DNA of 64,000 nt from Sabethes cyaneus (GCF_943734655.1 NC_071354.1:76669838-76733837); one strand, 5' to 3'. Positions 23,451-36,079 are shown, counted from the stretch's first letter. Made by a program: numbers and translations. Notes: generated by a model from the sequence alone, not told the origin.

Positions 23451-24680
23451 ACATCATACATACATTTTGAAATAGAGACAATATCTTTGTCCCTTGTGCG
23501 TTCGTGATTTTTGATTCCCTGGTTATTATATGCTCTCAGTTGGGGCGATTTAGAATACCTGTCCATCTTACCCCCACACATTGTCCGTTTCACCCGCAGC
23601 ACTAAAAGAGTTCACTTTTTCGGACCATTTTGAATACTCCAAATACACATTGAAAACCCGAATTAATCCACCTAGCGGCGTGACCTAGCCTTTCTACTGC
23701 CATAATAATCATTATTTAATTTCTCAGGAACGTCTATGTATAATTAACTTGACTATATTTTTAAATATCCGTTCCGTATTCCTCAAAATCCTTATTTGCC
23801 AGTAAAATTACCAACGTATTGCGTAGAATAATTAAATTTTCTTTCCTTGGGTGCGTAAATACTTGTAAAACCTTATTTAGTTTTATAATCGGTCGGCCTT
23901 AACTTTTGGGCTTCAGAGCCATATACGAAACTTGTTTTGAATTGACAATATGAAATATGTGTTCATAACAGATTTTTTGATAATTAATTAATACCATGTG
24001 TTCAAAAGTTAGCATCTTTGAAAAACAAGAGTTCAGAAAAATTATTATTATACTTTGCTTTTGAAGACAAAGGATATCGACAACAAAATGATTAATCTCA
24101 AAATTTTACTATTAGTTTGCTTGGCTTCAATTTTGCGATATATCTGAATTAGAAAAATAACTGAATAGAGCATTAGATATGAAAAAGAGAAATTGAACTT
24201 TTTCTTAGCTGGCGCTCCTTCAGATAATTATTTTTGCATGAAAATCAAAACTTAAGCTTCTTTTGAATGTACTTTCATGAAAAGTTAGTCATTAGCTTGA
24301 TCGCATCGTTTTTACAATGTTAGAGGGCTAGGAAAACAAGATGAGGTCGAAAAATAGTGCAAGCTGCGCCTTAAACATGCTTGAAAATAGGAAATATGAT
24401 CGATATGATTTCCAGTGCTTGTCATTTTTGATTTATTTGTTGAAACATGATACATGACATAAGACATCTGTCCTTTAAAATGTCATCAACGAAAACAAAT
24501 CTTACAAAATTACTACCGTGCAACGTTTACTTCCTATTTTTCATATAACATTTCTAAGCTCTAGTATCTATTGATTAAAAAGACCTACATGCTTAAATTA
24601 ACTGCTTTTCTTCGCTGTTTGCTTTTCTTGTACAATTGTGAGTAACAGCAAGTGAACAAAATGACAATTGAAATCTGAAA
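23451..24680. other. non-coding, dispersed-repeat-like
   Basis: Contains the inverse of the GGGTAAGACGGACAGG terminal motif (about 23553-23578). No genes. Confidence 0.4.
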
Positions 24681-24699
24681 TCAAAGAAAAGAAAAAGCT

Positions 24700-24835
24700 T
24701 TTCGATTGAATCCCACTATTTAATATTTATTTGCAACAGATACGTAGTTCGCCTACGACGTGCAGGCTTCATCAGTGTCTTATTTCAAAGCGTATACGTA
24801 TCTGTCGCGAATAAATATTAAATAGTGGAATTTAG
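24700..24835. mobile_element. foldback MITE
   Basis: CCACTATTTAATATTTATT reads inward from both sides (about 24712 and 24812), each followed by a (C/G)ACAGATACGTA arm. This gives a hairpin of about 45-bp arms around a short loop. TSD not resolved. Confidence 0.6.
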
Positions 24836-25086
24836 TCGGTAAAAGTTTTTTCTTTTCTTCAATTTCAAATTTCGTATTCCACTAAGAGGCTTCAAAAACT
24901 TTAGACAATTGATTCAGAAAAGTGAGAAACATCTTTTCTTGAATTTCAATGCAAATTTAAAAATTGCAAATTGTCATGCCAAGTAACAATTTGAGTTTTA
25001 TTACACTCTTATGATAGCATTCAAGACCACAATTGGTCATGAAAACCACCATAAGAGTACAATCAAACTCACATTGTTGCTTGGGA

Positions 25087-25478
25087 TCACATACACACAT
25101 ACATACATACATACATATATACATACAAACATACATACATACATACATACATACATACATACATACATACATACATACATACATACATACATACATACAT
25201 ACATACGTACATACATACATACATACATACATACATACATACATACATACATACATACATACGTACATACATACATACATACATACATACATACATACAT
25301 ACATACATACATACATACATACATACATACATACATACATACATACATACATACATACATACATACATACATACATACATACATACATACATACATACAT
25401 ACATGCATACATACATACATAATACATACATACATACATACATACATACATACATACATACATACACACATACATCAC
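25087..25478. repeat. (ACAT)n microsatellite, about 390 bp
   Basis: Nearly pure ACAT tetranucleotide array with a few ACGT/AAAC/ATGC interruptions. Long apparent ORFs on both strands are products of the repeat. Confidence 0.98.
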
Positions 25479-25549
25479 ACACATTAAATACAATCAACAT
25501 TTTTTTTGATTTCACACGTTTTAACGGTTTAATATACGGTGCTTAAGTG

Positions 25550-26021
25550 TTAAAGTTTAAATAACTTTTGAATGAACCGTCCGATTTTAAATAACTCGGT
25601 TTCGTTTGATAGATCTCAGCAGTTATTTTCAAATAATAATAAAATGTGTGATGTTTTTCATTGAATTAATGCTGATATGTTACAAAAATATGTTTTAAAT
25701 ACTATTTTTTCACATTTCTTTATGTAACTTTCAAACTACAAGCCCATTCGACATGAAATTTGGAAGTTAAGGGTTTGCAAGGCTCCTCTTTCATATGCAA
25801 TCAATTTTGTTCAAATCGGTTAAGGGATCTATGAGATAACGAAGTCCCATATTTTTCATATTTTTATACATAACTTTTGAACTAAAAGTCCGATCAGTAT
25901 GAAATTCAATAGCGACCAATGGGACACCTAGACCTTTCATTTGACACTAAGAACATTAAAATCGGTCCAGCCATCTCCGAGAAAAGTGAGTGAGATTAAA
26001 AGCGTCACATACACACACACA

Positions 26022-26053
<32 letters not shown>

Positions 26054-26215
26054 TACATACACACACACAGAAAATGCTCAGTTTTCGAAACTGAGTCGAA
26101 TGGTATATGACATTCGGCCCGCAGGACCTTCTTTCCATTTTCGGTTTTCCAAGTGATTTCTATACCTTTATACTATATATGTATATAGTAGAAAGGCAAA
26201 ACATTTTTTGTTAAA
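25550..26215. mobile_element. mosquito-type interspersed repeat
   Basis: AACTTTTGAACT, AAATCGGTCCAGCCATCTC and the ending block with GGTATATGACATTCGG and TTTCTATACCTTTATA, ending in AAAGGCAAAA, is a layout I recognise as abundant in Aedes genomes. Contains an internal (AC)n tract. No coding sequence; class unknown. Confidence 0.55.
26009..26069. repeat. (AC)n microsatellite
   Basis: About 60 bp of CA repeats with a few AT interruptions, inside the preceding interspersed repeat. Confidence 0.95.
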
Positions 26216-26319
26216 TATTTCTCTAGACGCTTTTGAAAACAATATTTTGAACTGAAGTAAACTGTATTTAGGTATTAGATGTTCATCTTAACCTGTTCGT
26301 CTTACCCACAATTCCCCTA

Positions 26320-26989
26320 ATTTACTCCACCATAATTATTACCATTTATTTGCAAAATAAACATCTTAAAACATTTCATCACTCTGTAGCGTCTAGTCAC
26401 AGTCTAGCAGGGTAGGGCTACTAGTGTTATATTTTTCTAATTAATTAGGTACGAATAATATCACCGTCGTCCTAAAGTTACTATACTATAGTTCGACGGA
26501 AAGAATACCAGGCAGTTTGGCATCCCTGATTTTTGGAACTATATTTAGCATTATGGAGAAATGTGCAGGTTTATGGAAAATAACCACTTTTGGGTGTTGA
26601 AATTTAATTTAATTTAACTATGACTCGTATAAGAAATTAAAGGGTCTAAAATAAAACACGAAGCAACAACTGTAACAACGGAAAAAAAAAAGATTTCATG
26701 ACCACGAACGATGCTTAGATTTAGAAGCAATTTCAGCTTTCAACGCAAATCGCTATATACGTAACAGTACTGGTACATAGATTGTACAAATATTCCTAAT
26801 CTTACGGTCATTGAACCATCCGAATTCCCACAAACCATTTGCGTGCTAATACCGTGGGTCAATAGATTACCGTGTAAACCGCAAAATGACACAATTCCAT
26901 TTTGAACGGATGGTAAACGTAAGGGATTTGCTTGTAATATATAGAAGGCCTGCCGGATGGAACAAGCACCCACTAGTGCTTAGAACACC
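26320..26989. other. upstream region of the 26990 gene
   Basis: No TE or clear core promoter found; no motif-bearing ORF. Confidence 0.4.
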
Positions 26990-27885
26990 ATGACAGTTGG
27001 AAGAGAAATCGGAGTTTTGCTCATCTATTCTTTGTGGATGGTAACTGGAACTCATGAGTTTGATAATTTAGTAAGTAAATAACTGATTGATAATATTTAC
27101 AGACATTGGCTGGGGCCCAACCAAACCTGTACCGCAGTGGAACTCGTCAGCAGTTTGGAATAGCTAGTGTGTCTCATAACAGTCTGGCGGATGCTATTTC
27201 ACGTGAATCTTGTGGTCAAAGTAATAAGGTTACAGTATGTGCGAATTGCACCCACATTGCAGTATGCGTAGGTAATTTTGCGGCTCGACCATGCCCTGAA
27301 TCGCGTCCATACTGCAACAGCTTGGCCGAAGGTGATGCATGTCTAGCAACACCGGATCCAGTGTACAGTGAATGCAGCAACAGCCAATCTGGATTGACGT
27401 GCACATCGCGCGGTTTTTTCCCCGATCCTATTGATTGCCGCAAATATCATCTGTGTACATCCGATTCCGGTACTTCGGACGTTTATCACTGCCCGGAAGG
27501 TTACTTATTTAATCTAGATACACTAGTTTGCGAACGGCAAACGGTAAACAGTTCCTGCGTTAGGGTGAACTGCAGTAGTGACGCCGTTCTAATTCCGTAC
27601 GCTGGAAGCCGACAAATGTACGCATACTGTGATTTCTCCCGCAACCCGGAAGTTCCGAAAATTTACATGTTCCGCTGTCCCAATCGGGCAATATTCGATG
27701 GACACTTTTGTCGCTTTCAGTGCCCCAGCGAGGGAGCGTTTGCCAATAGCAACAACCCAACGATGTATTACGACTGCAAGCGGACCGGACCCAAGCAGAC
27801 CCTAGTGGAACAGTTAACGCAATGCCGCAAGAATAGACTGTTCAATCGTGCCATGTCGCAATGCGATACGGTACTGCTGGGGTGA
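26990..27885 (+). CDS. secreted peritrophin-like chitin-binding protein (2 exons)
   Basis: The main exon encodes an N-terminal Cys module (VCANCTHIAVC, SRPYCNS), a ChtBD2 module (KYHLC, CPEGYLFN), a degenerate one (AYCDFSRN, FDGHFC) and a last module (MYYDCK, CRKNRLFN), ending about 27880 before TGA. A first exon at 26990-27070 supplies the missing signal peptide (MTVGREIGVLLIYSLWMVTG) and ends at a strong GTAAGT donor. In-frame phase-0 acceptors exist at 27102 (32-bp intron) and at 27150 (80-bp intron). The 32-bp intron is below usual insect size, so 27150 is more plausible. The FP^DP intron of four paralogues is absent (FFPDPIDC is continuous). Confidence 0.85.
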
Positions 27886-28005
27886 GAGTGTAGAAAGTTT
27901 ATCCCAATTTTGTGAAACGTTAGAAAATAGAGTTCAACATTATTGATGGTTGTGATTGATGATAAAAATTAAATACATATTTGCCAATATAACATAAATT
28001 TACGA

Positions 28006-28011
28006 AATAAA
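28006..28011 (+). promoter_or_regulatory. polyadenylation signal of the 26990 gene
   Basis: AATAAA about 120 bp after the stop. Confidence 0.5.
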
Positions 28012-29210
28012 ATAGTCAAATACCCGGGACTTTAGACCTTTCTCCTTAGAGATGAGCACTAGTTCGGCCAGTGGATTTCTCAGGTTCAATTTTTCTTAAT
28101 CTTTTTATGATTAACCAAATCATGATCATCTAAATAAAATTAATTGTGATAATTTGGTTTTGGTATCATGACGTGACAAACAAAACTTATTAAAAATAAT
28201 AATAATAAAATTCTTTTAACAATGGTTAACAAGAATGAAATGATATTTGAGTATAGTCTTTTTATTTTGTAATTATGTGTATCAACAATTATCCTTTTAC
28301 AGTCGTATGATTAACCTTTTAGGGCCAATAACAATAACAAAACAATCAAACAAATTTAGACATTGAAAAGGTTATCATTATCAGCCTAAGTGCACTCGCG
28401 TAAATGCGCACCGAAGCAAATGCGATTGACAGCGCAATAAAATTTGGTGTGTCACGTCACTCACATCGCAGAATAGGCCCCAATATTGAAGACACAAGCG
28501 TATAGTTGAAACCATACTGCTGTTTGACTAAAATCAGTGTTTTATTAGCTGTTTTATTTGATTACCCAGTGACTCTCACCTCAAATTTCTTTCAAGATGC
28601 CGAACAGTAAATGACAAGAATTATGATCCTCATTATAGCATCAATTTAGATAAGATAAGTTTTTTTTGAGGATTGATCATCAAAAATCACATTATAAACG
28701 GCAGATTACATTAATTAAAATGTGACATGTTACAATCATGTGTTATCTATATTTTTTCATTAATAAAGATAAAACAAGCTAATTAAAATATATTAACAAA
28801 GATAATTTATTTATAAGTTGACGTTTTCATCAAAGGGTGCGACATATCGAAGAATGCGGAATTAATTTATATTGAATTGATTTAACGGGAAACTAGCAGT
28901 CATTAACTTTTCGTCGGAAAGCCCAAACTCGGAAGCAGTTTTTGGGCCCAAAAGCGGGATTCTGTTTACAAAAACGTAAATACTGCATTCTTCTTGCCAG
29001 TCTGAACACAGCGAATATATTTTCATAAACAGAATTATTGTTTGAAACAAAAAAACTGCTTTTGAAATTCGCAGAATCGATGATGACTAATTTCACCTTA
29101 AAGCCCATAATTTCACCGTAAAATAAATATTAGGCAATCAGCTCCGATTAATTCTACAACGTAGTTATCTGTCCAATTAGTTCACTAACCTAATACCTTA
29201 CTAAGGTAAG
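28012..29210. other. intergenic, nothing recognised
   Basis: AT-rich; ORFs short and motif-free. Confidence 0.4.
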
Positions 29211-29460
29211 GGACCGATTAATCAGGGGTCACCTATTTTAATCAATTGAAAATAAATGAGCTTAAAATGCAATATTTTATATTTTCAGAATCTTTCGATA
29301 AGAACATAATCCTAAATCCCATAACCATAGATGAATTCATATAAACACAATTTCTGTGTTCGACAAGAGATATAATGAATTAAAAATTATTATCAAAAAA
29401 CTTACATTTTTTCAGTTGCCGAACAGTATTGCTGCTTCGCTACTTTGAACACTGGTTACT
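29211..29460. repeat. short copy of the 5868-6860 repeat
   Basis: Shares CCGATTAATCAGGGGTC, ATATAATGAATTAAAAATT and CTTCGCTACTTTGA-like text in order with the longer copy. Confidence 0.5.
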
Positions 29461-29539
29461 AATGTATGATTGTGTTACAAATCAATACCTCAAAAATCAA
29501 ATAGGAAGACTCTCCAGAAAAAAAAAAAAGTTTGCTTTC

Positions 29540-29788
29540 CACGGACAGTGACTATTGTCAGCGAAGAACTAGAAGGGGTTGGCGAGTTCATATATTTAGA
29601 ATCTCCGGTCACTGCCAACTATAATACCAGTAAGGAGATTCAACGACGCATTCAAGCTGAAATTCGGGCCTACTTCTCGCTCAACAAGACTCTTCGACCA
29701 AAGGTATACTCCGCCATTCAAATCTGACGATATACAAAACGCTAATATGACCGGTGGTCCATTTCGGTCTGGAGAGTGTAATATTGCC
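29540..29788 (+). mobile_element. RTE-like LINE fragment
   Basis: Contains ELEGVGEFIYL, TSKEIQRRIQAEIRAYF and LRPKVYSAIQI, the post-RT signature also seen at 62430. It is cut at its 3' side by the element at 29791. Confidence 0.75.
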
Positions 29789-29790
29789 TA

Positions 29791-31089
29791 CCGCCATCCG
29801 GGGTGACATTGGGCCACGGGGGTGAGATTGGGCCAAAAACCAAAAATGTTTATTTGTGAAAATTTATTATATCTGTAGAAACTGGTGACTTAAATTCAAA
29901 ATGATGATGAACATAACATATTTATTCATAACTTAGAATGGAACACAGATAATATTAGCCAACTATTTAGCCTAAGCAGGGTTTCAAAGTTCGCGATCAA
30001 AAATACGCGGAAATAACGCTTGTAAAAAATGTCCCGCATAAACCAACCCAAACAAGAAATCGCATCAACTTGCTATGTTGAAGGTATATAAACTAATCAT
30101 TTACAATGTTTCGAAAGGTTATTATGTGTTGGATAAGTTTTGATTACGAAAATAATATTTTTCGAAACTTTGTACTTTTCGAGCTTCACGGGGGTGAGAT
30201 TGTGCCAAGCCATAATGATCGATCCAATTTGTGGATTTCACATACACAACAAAAATACGTCAGTATACACCAGCACACTCACATTCTTTACTATTGAGCA
30301 CAATATTTTGACAGATTAGATAGCATCATCCATTTTGGAGCAAACTGCATCATAGGTCTGCTAAATAATTTAAATTAATTTTTACTTTTTCTCTGGAAAT
30401 TTCAGATACTTTGAATAAACACTCTAATATAAGACGAATATATTATACCGTGAATAAACTGCCAGTTTTAAGGAGGGGGGAGGGGGGTAGGATAGGCCAC
30501 ATGTTCTGCGGCCGCGGGTTCTTCAAACGAAGTATTGGTTACTTTTGTTAAATAATCAAATAGATATGCTTCCTTAGGATACACCCTTTCATATATCTCC
30601 CCCTTGTTAACCCTAGAAATGCTACTGGCTATATAAAGGCTGTCCATTGACTACGAACTCATTTTTAGTTATTTCAGACCTCCTCAGGTTATTTTCGTTC
30701 ATACTTTTTGTATGATGCGTTGTTTTTGGCCGACCCCCTGCCCCTGATAGTCCGCTTAGTTCATGGATGGCCCCAAATGAACTACTTTATACTGATCTTT
30801 ATGTGTATTGTTTATAAACATGCTAATGTTCACTGTTTAGGTTTTTAGCCTAACTTTATGTTTTTGGCACAATGTCACCCCCTAGAAGGGGTGAGATTGT
30901 GCCAAAGTTGATGCACTTCCAGTAAAATTAGGTTTCATTGTAACTAGACCATCTCTACGGTAGTTGTTAATTGAACAATTTAGTATATATTGGCAGCTTC
31001 GAAATCAACTTAGTTCCTAAATTGTGTGTATACTGAGCTAAAGAACAAAAATATATACTTTTTTGGCACAATCTCGCCCCGGATGACGG
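29791..31089. mobile_element. TA-flanked MITE-like element, 1.3 kb
   Basis: Termini CCGCCATCCGGGGTGACATT and (inverse) CCGTCATCCGGGGCGAGATT flanked by TA (29789-29790, 31090-31091). GGGGTGAGATTGTGCCA-type subterminal repeats occur near 29805, 29820, 30188, 30870 and 30890, in both orientations, as expected of transposase-binding sites. No transposase ORF. Fits a pogo/mariner-derived element. Confidence 0.82.
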
Positions 31090-31139
31090 TACGTAATACA
31101 TAAGTGTGGCTTATGCCATAGGCTTATGCATGCGTTGCA

Positions 31140-33740
31140 TAAGTTAATCACATTCCACGTCTCGACACATTTTTTGGACGACATTATCTGAGCTGGAGTC
31201 TTCACCGTTGGTGGCTAACTGTGGATAGTTAAATACCATGTACACCGGTGTTTCTTTTACGTCTGCGCACTTTGAACAAAGAAGTGACACGTCGAACCTA
31301 GGATGAAGTCCTAGGAAACGCTTGCCGGGATCGTAATTCGTCTCTCTCCTCTGTGTGTCTCGTACATCAAGGTTCAATTAAGAAAGTAGCTTTTCAAAAT
31401 GCTATAGAGATTCACAGGGACCATCATGCGGTGCAGTGAACGACTGATTGCTTTCCAGTTGGCACTGTTGAAAGCATTCTCCACGTCTAAGATGACCAGC
31501 ACTAAGACTAAGCATAATAGTGATTTCCTCTTCTCTGTACTTTTAAGGCAGTACCGGACCTTCCTTTGCGGAAGCCGACCTGCGTGTTTGACAGGCCGTT
31601 CTCACTCTCCGTGTACTTGGTGAGCCTCAAGATTACTCTCCCTAGCAGCTCCCGATTTCGGCAGTAGCACCAGCTTCTGGTGCTTCCAGGTATCGGGGAA
31701 CTTACCATCATCAATGCATTTCTACAACGTGGTCATAAACATATCCGGATCCTCCAAGATTGCTACTTTCAAAACCAGATTCGGAATTCCATCTGGTCCT
31801 GGGACTTCATTTCCTTCATAGCCTAAGCCAGCCTAATTAGCTCCTCGTAGGTAATTCGAGCTTCTTCTTCGTTGTCCTCGCCATACGGTGGAGTAGGCCA
31901 GGACGTTGATCCATGCTGCGGAAACAGCCCCTCGATGATGATTTTCCTTTTCTCCGGACATCTTTCAGATGGTACAACAACACTTTTTAACTTCGTCATG
32001 GCAACTCTGTATGCGTCTTCCCAATTCACGTTGGCGCTGTGGCATAGCTCTTCGAAGTAACATTTCTTGCTGAGTTTGATTGCTTTGTTATGTATGGTTC
32101 TTGTCAATTTCTGCTGCTATGTTCGTTCTTCTCTGTCGGCATCATTGCAAGCTACTGACTTCTTCTCCTGGTATGGTGGGAACTTGCTCGTATTTCGTCG
32201 GCAATTGTCGTGTTCAACCAGTAGACTGGGCGGCGACCTTTTCTCGAGTTTTTAAACTTCGGCATGGTCGCATCACTCGCTTTTATTATTGATGCTATCA
32301 ACCCTTCCGCGCTTAGGTTCGAGGAGATGCACTCCAGTGCAATGTAAGCGCTTCGACGAATACGACCTTATTGAAGCTTGCAGTTTTCCACCTCTGCTCG
32401 TTTATCTGCCTCTCATGTGAATTGACCTGCGTCTCGTTGCCGATACGATACCGAATCGTTTAATGGTCACTGATCACTGTGAGTGTATTCCTCGCAGACT
32501 CGCTAGTTTGTAATCCCTGCCGGTCCAGGACTGCAGAAAGTAACGTCAATGATCGACTCGCGGATCGTGATGTCCAAAATTTTCAATTATTCGATTACCG
32601 ATTAATCGGTGAGCGTTGTCTGTACTAGTCGATTAATTCAACTATTCGTGCTAGTGATGTTCGATTAAAAATATTCGAATATTTTCTTTGATTAATTCGA
32701 TTAATCGAACGATTATGAACGATTAACGAGCATTATTCGGGAATTATTCGTAATCATTGAACTATTCGATTAATTCAACTACTCGTGCTGGCAGTATTCG
32801 ATTAAAAATTATTCGAATATTCCTTGTGTTATTCGATTAGTTGAACTAATCGAACGATTAACGAACATCTCTACTCGCGGTCTTCCTTGCGGTACGTACT
32901 GGCGGTACCTTCGTTGGCTAGGTCTACGTTCACCTTTGCTAATGTTTCTAATAGGCAGCGTTCTCTTGAATTAGTAAGTCGGCTGCCCCATTTAACCGCC
33001 CACGCATTAATGTCGCCGGTGATGACAACTGGTCTCCGATCACTAGGCTCCTCCGTCAGCTTGTTAGCATCTGGTTAAATTGCACAATCATCCACAGTGG
33101 AGGTGCGTAGCTACAGATGAAGACACCGTTAACTTCTGTACAACGGACTACTTCTTCTACTACTTCAACTACTACTTCTAGAAGATATTTTCTCACCGAC
33201 CATGTTACCAGCATTTTAGCCTTGCCTGCTGCCCAGTTCCCATTCCCGGACGGGATTCGATATAGCTCCGACTATTCGCTTCCAACACGAACTGCGAAAG
33301 CAATTGTTGTACTGTATCACAGTGAATGAGCTTTATTTGCGTCACTTTCACCGTGATCTAGCGGCCGCCACTTTGAGCCTCTTGTCGCGTGGTTATTGCC
33401 TTTCTGGTCAGCACAGATCAGACATTTCGGTGGCTTCCTCCTGAAACTCAACCGATATACCGACCAGCCTACTTTAATTTTCCGAGTCTTTAGTACCTTG
33501 TTGGCTGCTTCAATAGAAAGTGCCATTTGCGTTCCAAACGGTCCCTTTCTCACGCGGATGGTCACCTGCGGTTCTCCCAACTCGCATTGCTTTTTTGAGG
33601 ATATTTTAATCCCTTCCTCCCAAGTTACCTCATCCAGATCTCTGCACTGGAGGGTCGCTTCCAAGCGCAAAGCTCTTACTTTCATCATCTCACCATTACA
33701 GGTGCGTCTAATTTTCTGCACATTTGCACATGGCAACCAT
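31140..33740 (-). mobile_element. R1-clade-like LINE, decayed
   Basis: Read on the minus strand from 33736: gag-like ORF1 with CRDLDEVTWEEG, VRKGPFGTQMAL and a broken zinc knuckle (PKCLICADQKGNNHATRG). Endonuclease remnants follow (about 33080-32100), then RT linker (KKCYFEELCHSANVNWEDAY, at about 32060), RT pieces (VILRLTKYTESENGLSN, VGFRKGRSGTAL at about 31560-31620) and a C-terminal remnant to about 31140. Gag, EN and RT order identifies an R1-type non-LTR element. Many stops; a hAT MITE interrupts it at 32564-32872. Confidence 0.82.
32564..32872. mobile_element. hAT-type MITE, 309 bp, inside the R1 LINE
   Basis: Perfect 8-bp TSD ACTCGCGG at 32556-32563 and 32873-32880. The interior is rich in TTCGATTAATCGAA-like palindromes. 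The right terminus reads AGAGATGTTCG inward; the left is diverged (ATCGTGATGTCC). Confidence 0.75.
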
Positions 33741-33756
33741 CATGACTCAGGACAGG

Positions 33757-34045
<289 letters not shown>

Positions 34046-34132
34046 GGTAGTTCATTTCCAAAAATCGCAAAAAAAAAAATCTTTCGTTTTTTTCTCTCAT
34101 TTGGTAACTTTTCGCATGGAAAACAATAACGG

Positions 34133-34657
34133 AGGGTAAGTTGACCTGTAGTGGACCCTTTACCTATAATGGATCTCGGGTACAGCTTCGGCGTTTATTA
34201 GCTTGTGCTTCTTATTTCCGAGGATATATGACATGAAACAAAAAGTAGTAAACATACTACACAGTTCAGTTTATAAAATTTTAGCTGAATTAAATGATTA
34301 ATGTTGTAAAATCGACATTTTCCACAAGTTAGGGTCCATTTTATGGTTAACAAAGCGAAATGTCCCCATTAGTGGACCCTCTTCATGCAAAATACTCTAG
34401 AATTCCTATAATGGACCCGGTCACTATCCTATTGTAAACCACAAGGTCCATTAAAGTAAAGCGGACGTTCCAATCTGTTTTAAAAAATGTGTGAAATATA
34501 GAGATTTGCAACATAAATTGATATTTTTTTAGGTTTAATCGAAAGTTACTCGTATTGAAAGTGCCATCGGTTGCGTGTTTAGCGTTACCAGTTTAAAATA
34601 ATTCGTGGATGAAAACTACTCAAGCACTAACTGGTCCACTAACGGTTAACTTACCCT
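34133..34657. mobile_element. inverted-repeat element with TGGACC repeats
   Basis: Ends AGGGTAAGTTGACCTGTAG and (inverse) AGGGTAAGTTAACCGTTAG, each followed by TGGACC. TGGACC/GGTCCA recurs at about 34152, 34168, 34330, 34374, 34415 and 34447. Non-coding; TSD unclear. Confidence 0.7.
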
Positions 34658-35149
34658 ATATAGGCTCGTTTTATTGTGCCTGTTTTTTATTTTAAGGTGG
34701 ATTTCAATCCTCCGTGAATCTTGCATGTGCATAGTATTTTTCGATATAAATTAACAAATCATGGTTGTTTATGTTACATTATATTAAATTTATTAAATTT
34801 ACAAAAAAGGTGTATTTATGATCTTAATTTTCGTAATTACTGACTACAAGAAAACTATTGAATATCCAGGTTAGTTTCAAATAAATGGTGTTTACAGAAC
34901 GAGCATCATTTCGTATGGCAATTTAGCAACGTTTGTTTTTGTGCCTCGTTTGTTGCATTATTCCACACCGAAACCGCGCGAAGTTTTCGACAAATTTCAA
35001 TTAAATTGGATCTTTATCTAGCTCCCCCTTCTACTAACAACAATTTCTTTCCCGAAATGCTTGTGAAGATACAGAGGATTCCCTGGTCTTTAGTAGCAAA
35101 CAAGGACTAACATTCCTTCCCATCCCACCAGGACCGGCATTCGGACGTG
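34658..35149. other. intergenic, nothing recognised
   Basis: AT-rich, no gene. Confidence 0.4.
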
Positions 35150-35239
35150 GCCGGCGTCGGTATTGATCAGCATGCAGGGACCTGATAAAGATGCACAATA
35201 AGGAACAGTGTGTTGTCCCAAGCATGCTTTTTCCAGTCA

Positions 35240-35740
35240 TCATTTTGCAATTTTAATCGGTCCTGGTCAATAACGGAGTAGCAGCACTCGAGCTTAATTT
35301 TAGATCATCAGCATATGCTAATTTGCTGCCAGATGTTAGTAATAGATTAACGTCATTGAAATAATGAATAATAATGGCCTCATGTTGCTTCCTTGTGGAA
35401 CTTCAGAATTATTAGTAAGTTGCGAAAATATACAGGTACCTCGCGTTGACGCGTAAGACTCAACCGCGTAGTTAAGAACTCAACCATTCGAGAATCGACC
35501 AGAAGCTACAAGTTGGAACATTTTATACAAAATTATTCCGTGATCGATACGATCGAAGGCGACTTTAAGTTAGTACAAATGAGATTGGTTTGTGCTTTCA
35601 GTTCGATTTGCATGATACACGACAAAGTAAACTCCAACAAGTTAGTATAAACGGAGTAACCTGGCATAAATCGATGTTGAGAGGTGAAGATATAATATTT
35701 CATAGGAGAAAGTATAACGCCACTCTTTAAATCTTAGCTT
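35240..35740 (-). mobile_element. LINE reverse-transcriptase fragment
   Basis: On the minus strand, across frameshifts: HRFMPGYSVYTNLLEF, then EVPQGSNMRPLLFII and a broken YADDLK-like catalytic region. Similar to the RT of the LINE at 20980. Degraded and truncated at both sides. Confidence 0.7.
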
Positions 35741-36039
35741 AGAATCAGCCGACAAGCTAGTCGTATAGAATCCGTCCGTATGGTAAAAACATTTAACATT
35801 TCGTTTCGAACTTCACCATTCAATCATTGCATCCCTAATTTTTCATCGACTTCCATTCCATCGACCTCAAGATTGAGATGCCATGTACTAGTTAGTTTAT
35901 TGTATGTGGTATATTGAGAGTTAAAGAAGATAAATTTCAAAAGCAACTTTTTAAAAAACCAAGAAAAGGTCTTCATTTTTCTGCTAAAGAAAATTTGAAA
36001 CTATTTCAAACTACATAAATAACATTTGGTAATTTTTTT

Positions 36040-36045
36040 TATTTA
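36040..36045 (-). promoter_or_regulatory. polyadenylation signal of the 36080 gene
   Basis: AATAAA on the minus strand about 35 bp after the stop. Confidence 0.6.
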
Positions 36046-36079
36046 AAAAACGGCATATAACAATAAAAACTTTTAACCC

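Larger units (their letters stand above)
17915..26317. mobile_element. TIR-bounded composite, 8.4 kb, TA-flanked
   Basis: The left end GGGGAACTATGGGTAAGACG and the right end (inverse: GGGGAATTGTGGGTAAGACG) match at 18 of 20 positions and continue into ACAGGT. Both sit next to TA (17913-17914, 26318-26319). A third related inverse copy is at about 23553-23578. The interior holds a LINE, a foldback and microsatellites, so the original element was probably far smaller and swollen by later insertions. Alternatively the two ends belong to separate copies. Confidence 0.6.

Noticed and set aside
23451..23602. Right end of a small element pairing with 17915
   Set aside because: The terminus-like motif at 23553 is less similar and not next to a clear TA; the 26317 end matches better.
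24957..25515. ORFs of MYVC / HTYI repeats
   Set aside because: Artefact of the (ACAT)n microsatellite.
27071..27102. 32-bp intron in the 26990 gene
   Set aside because: In frame but below normal insect intron size; the 80-bp alternative to 27150 is preferred, though not proven.
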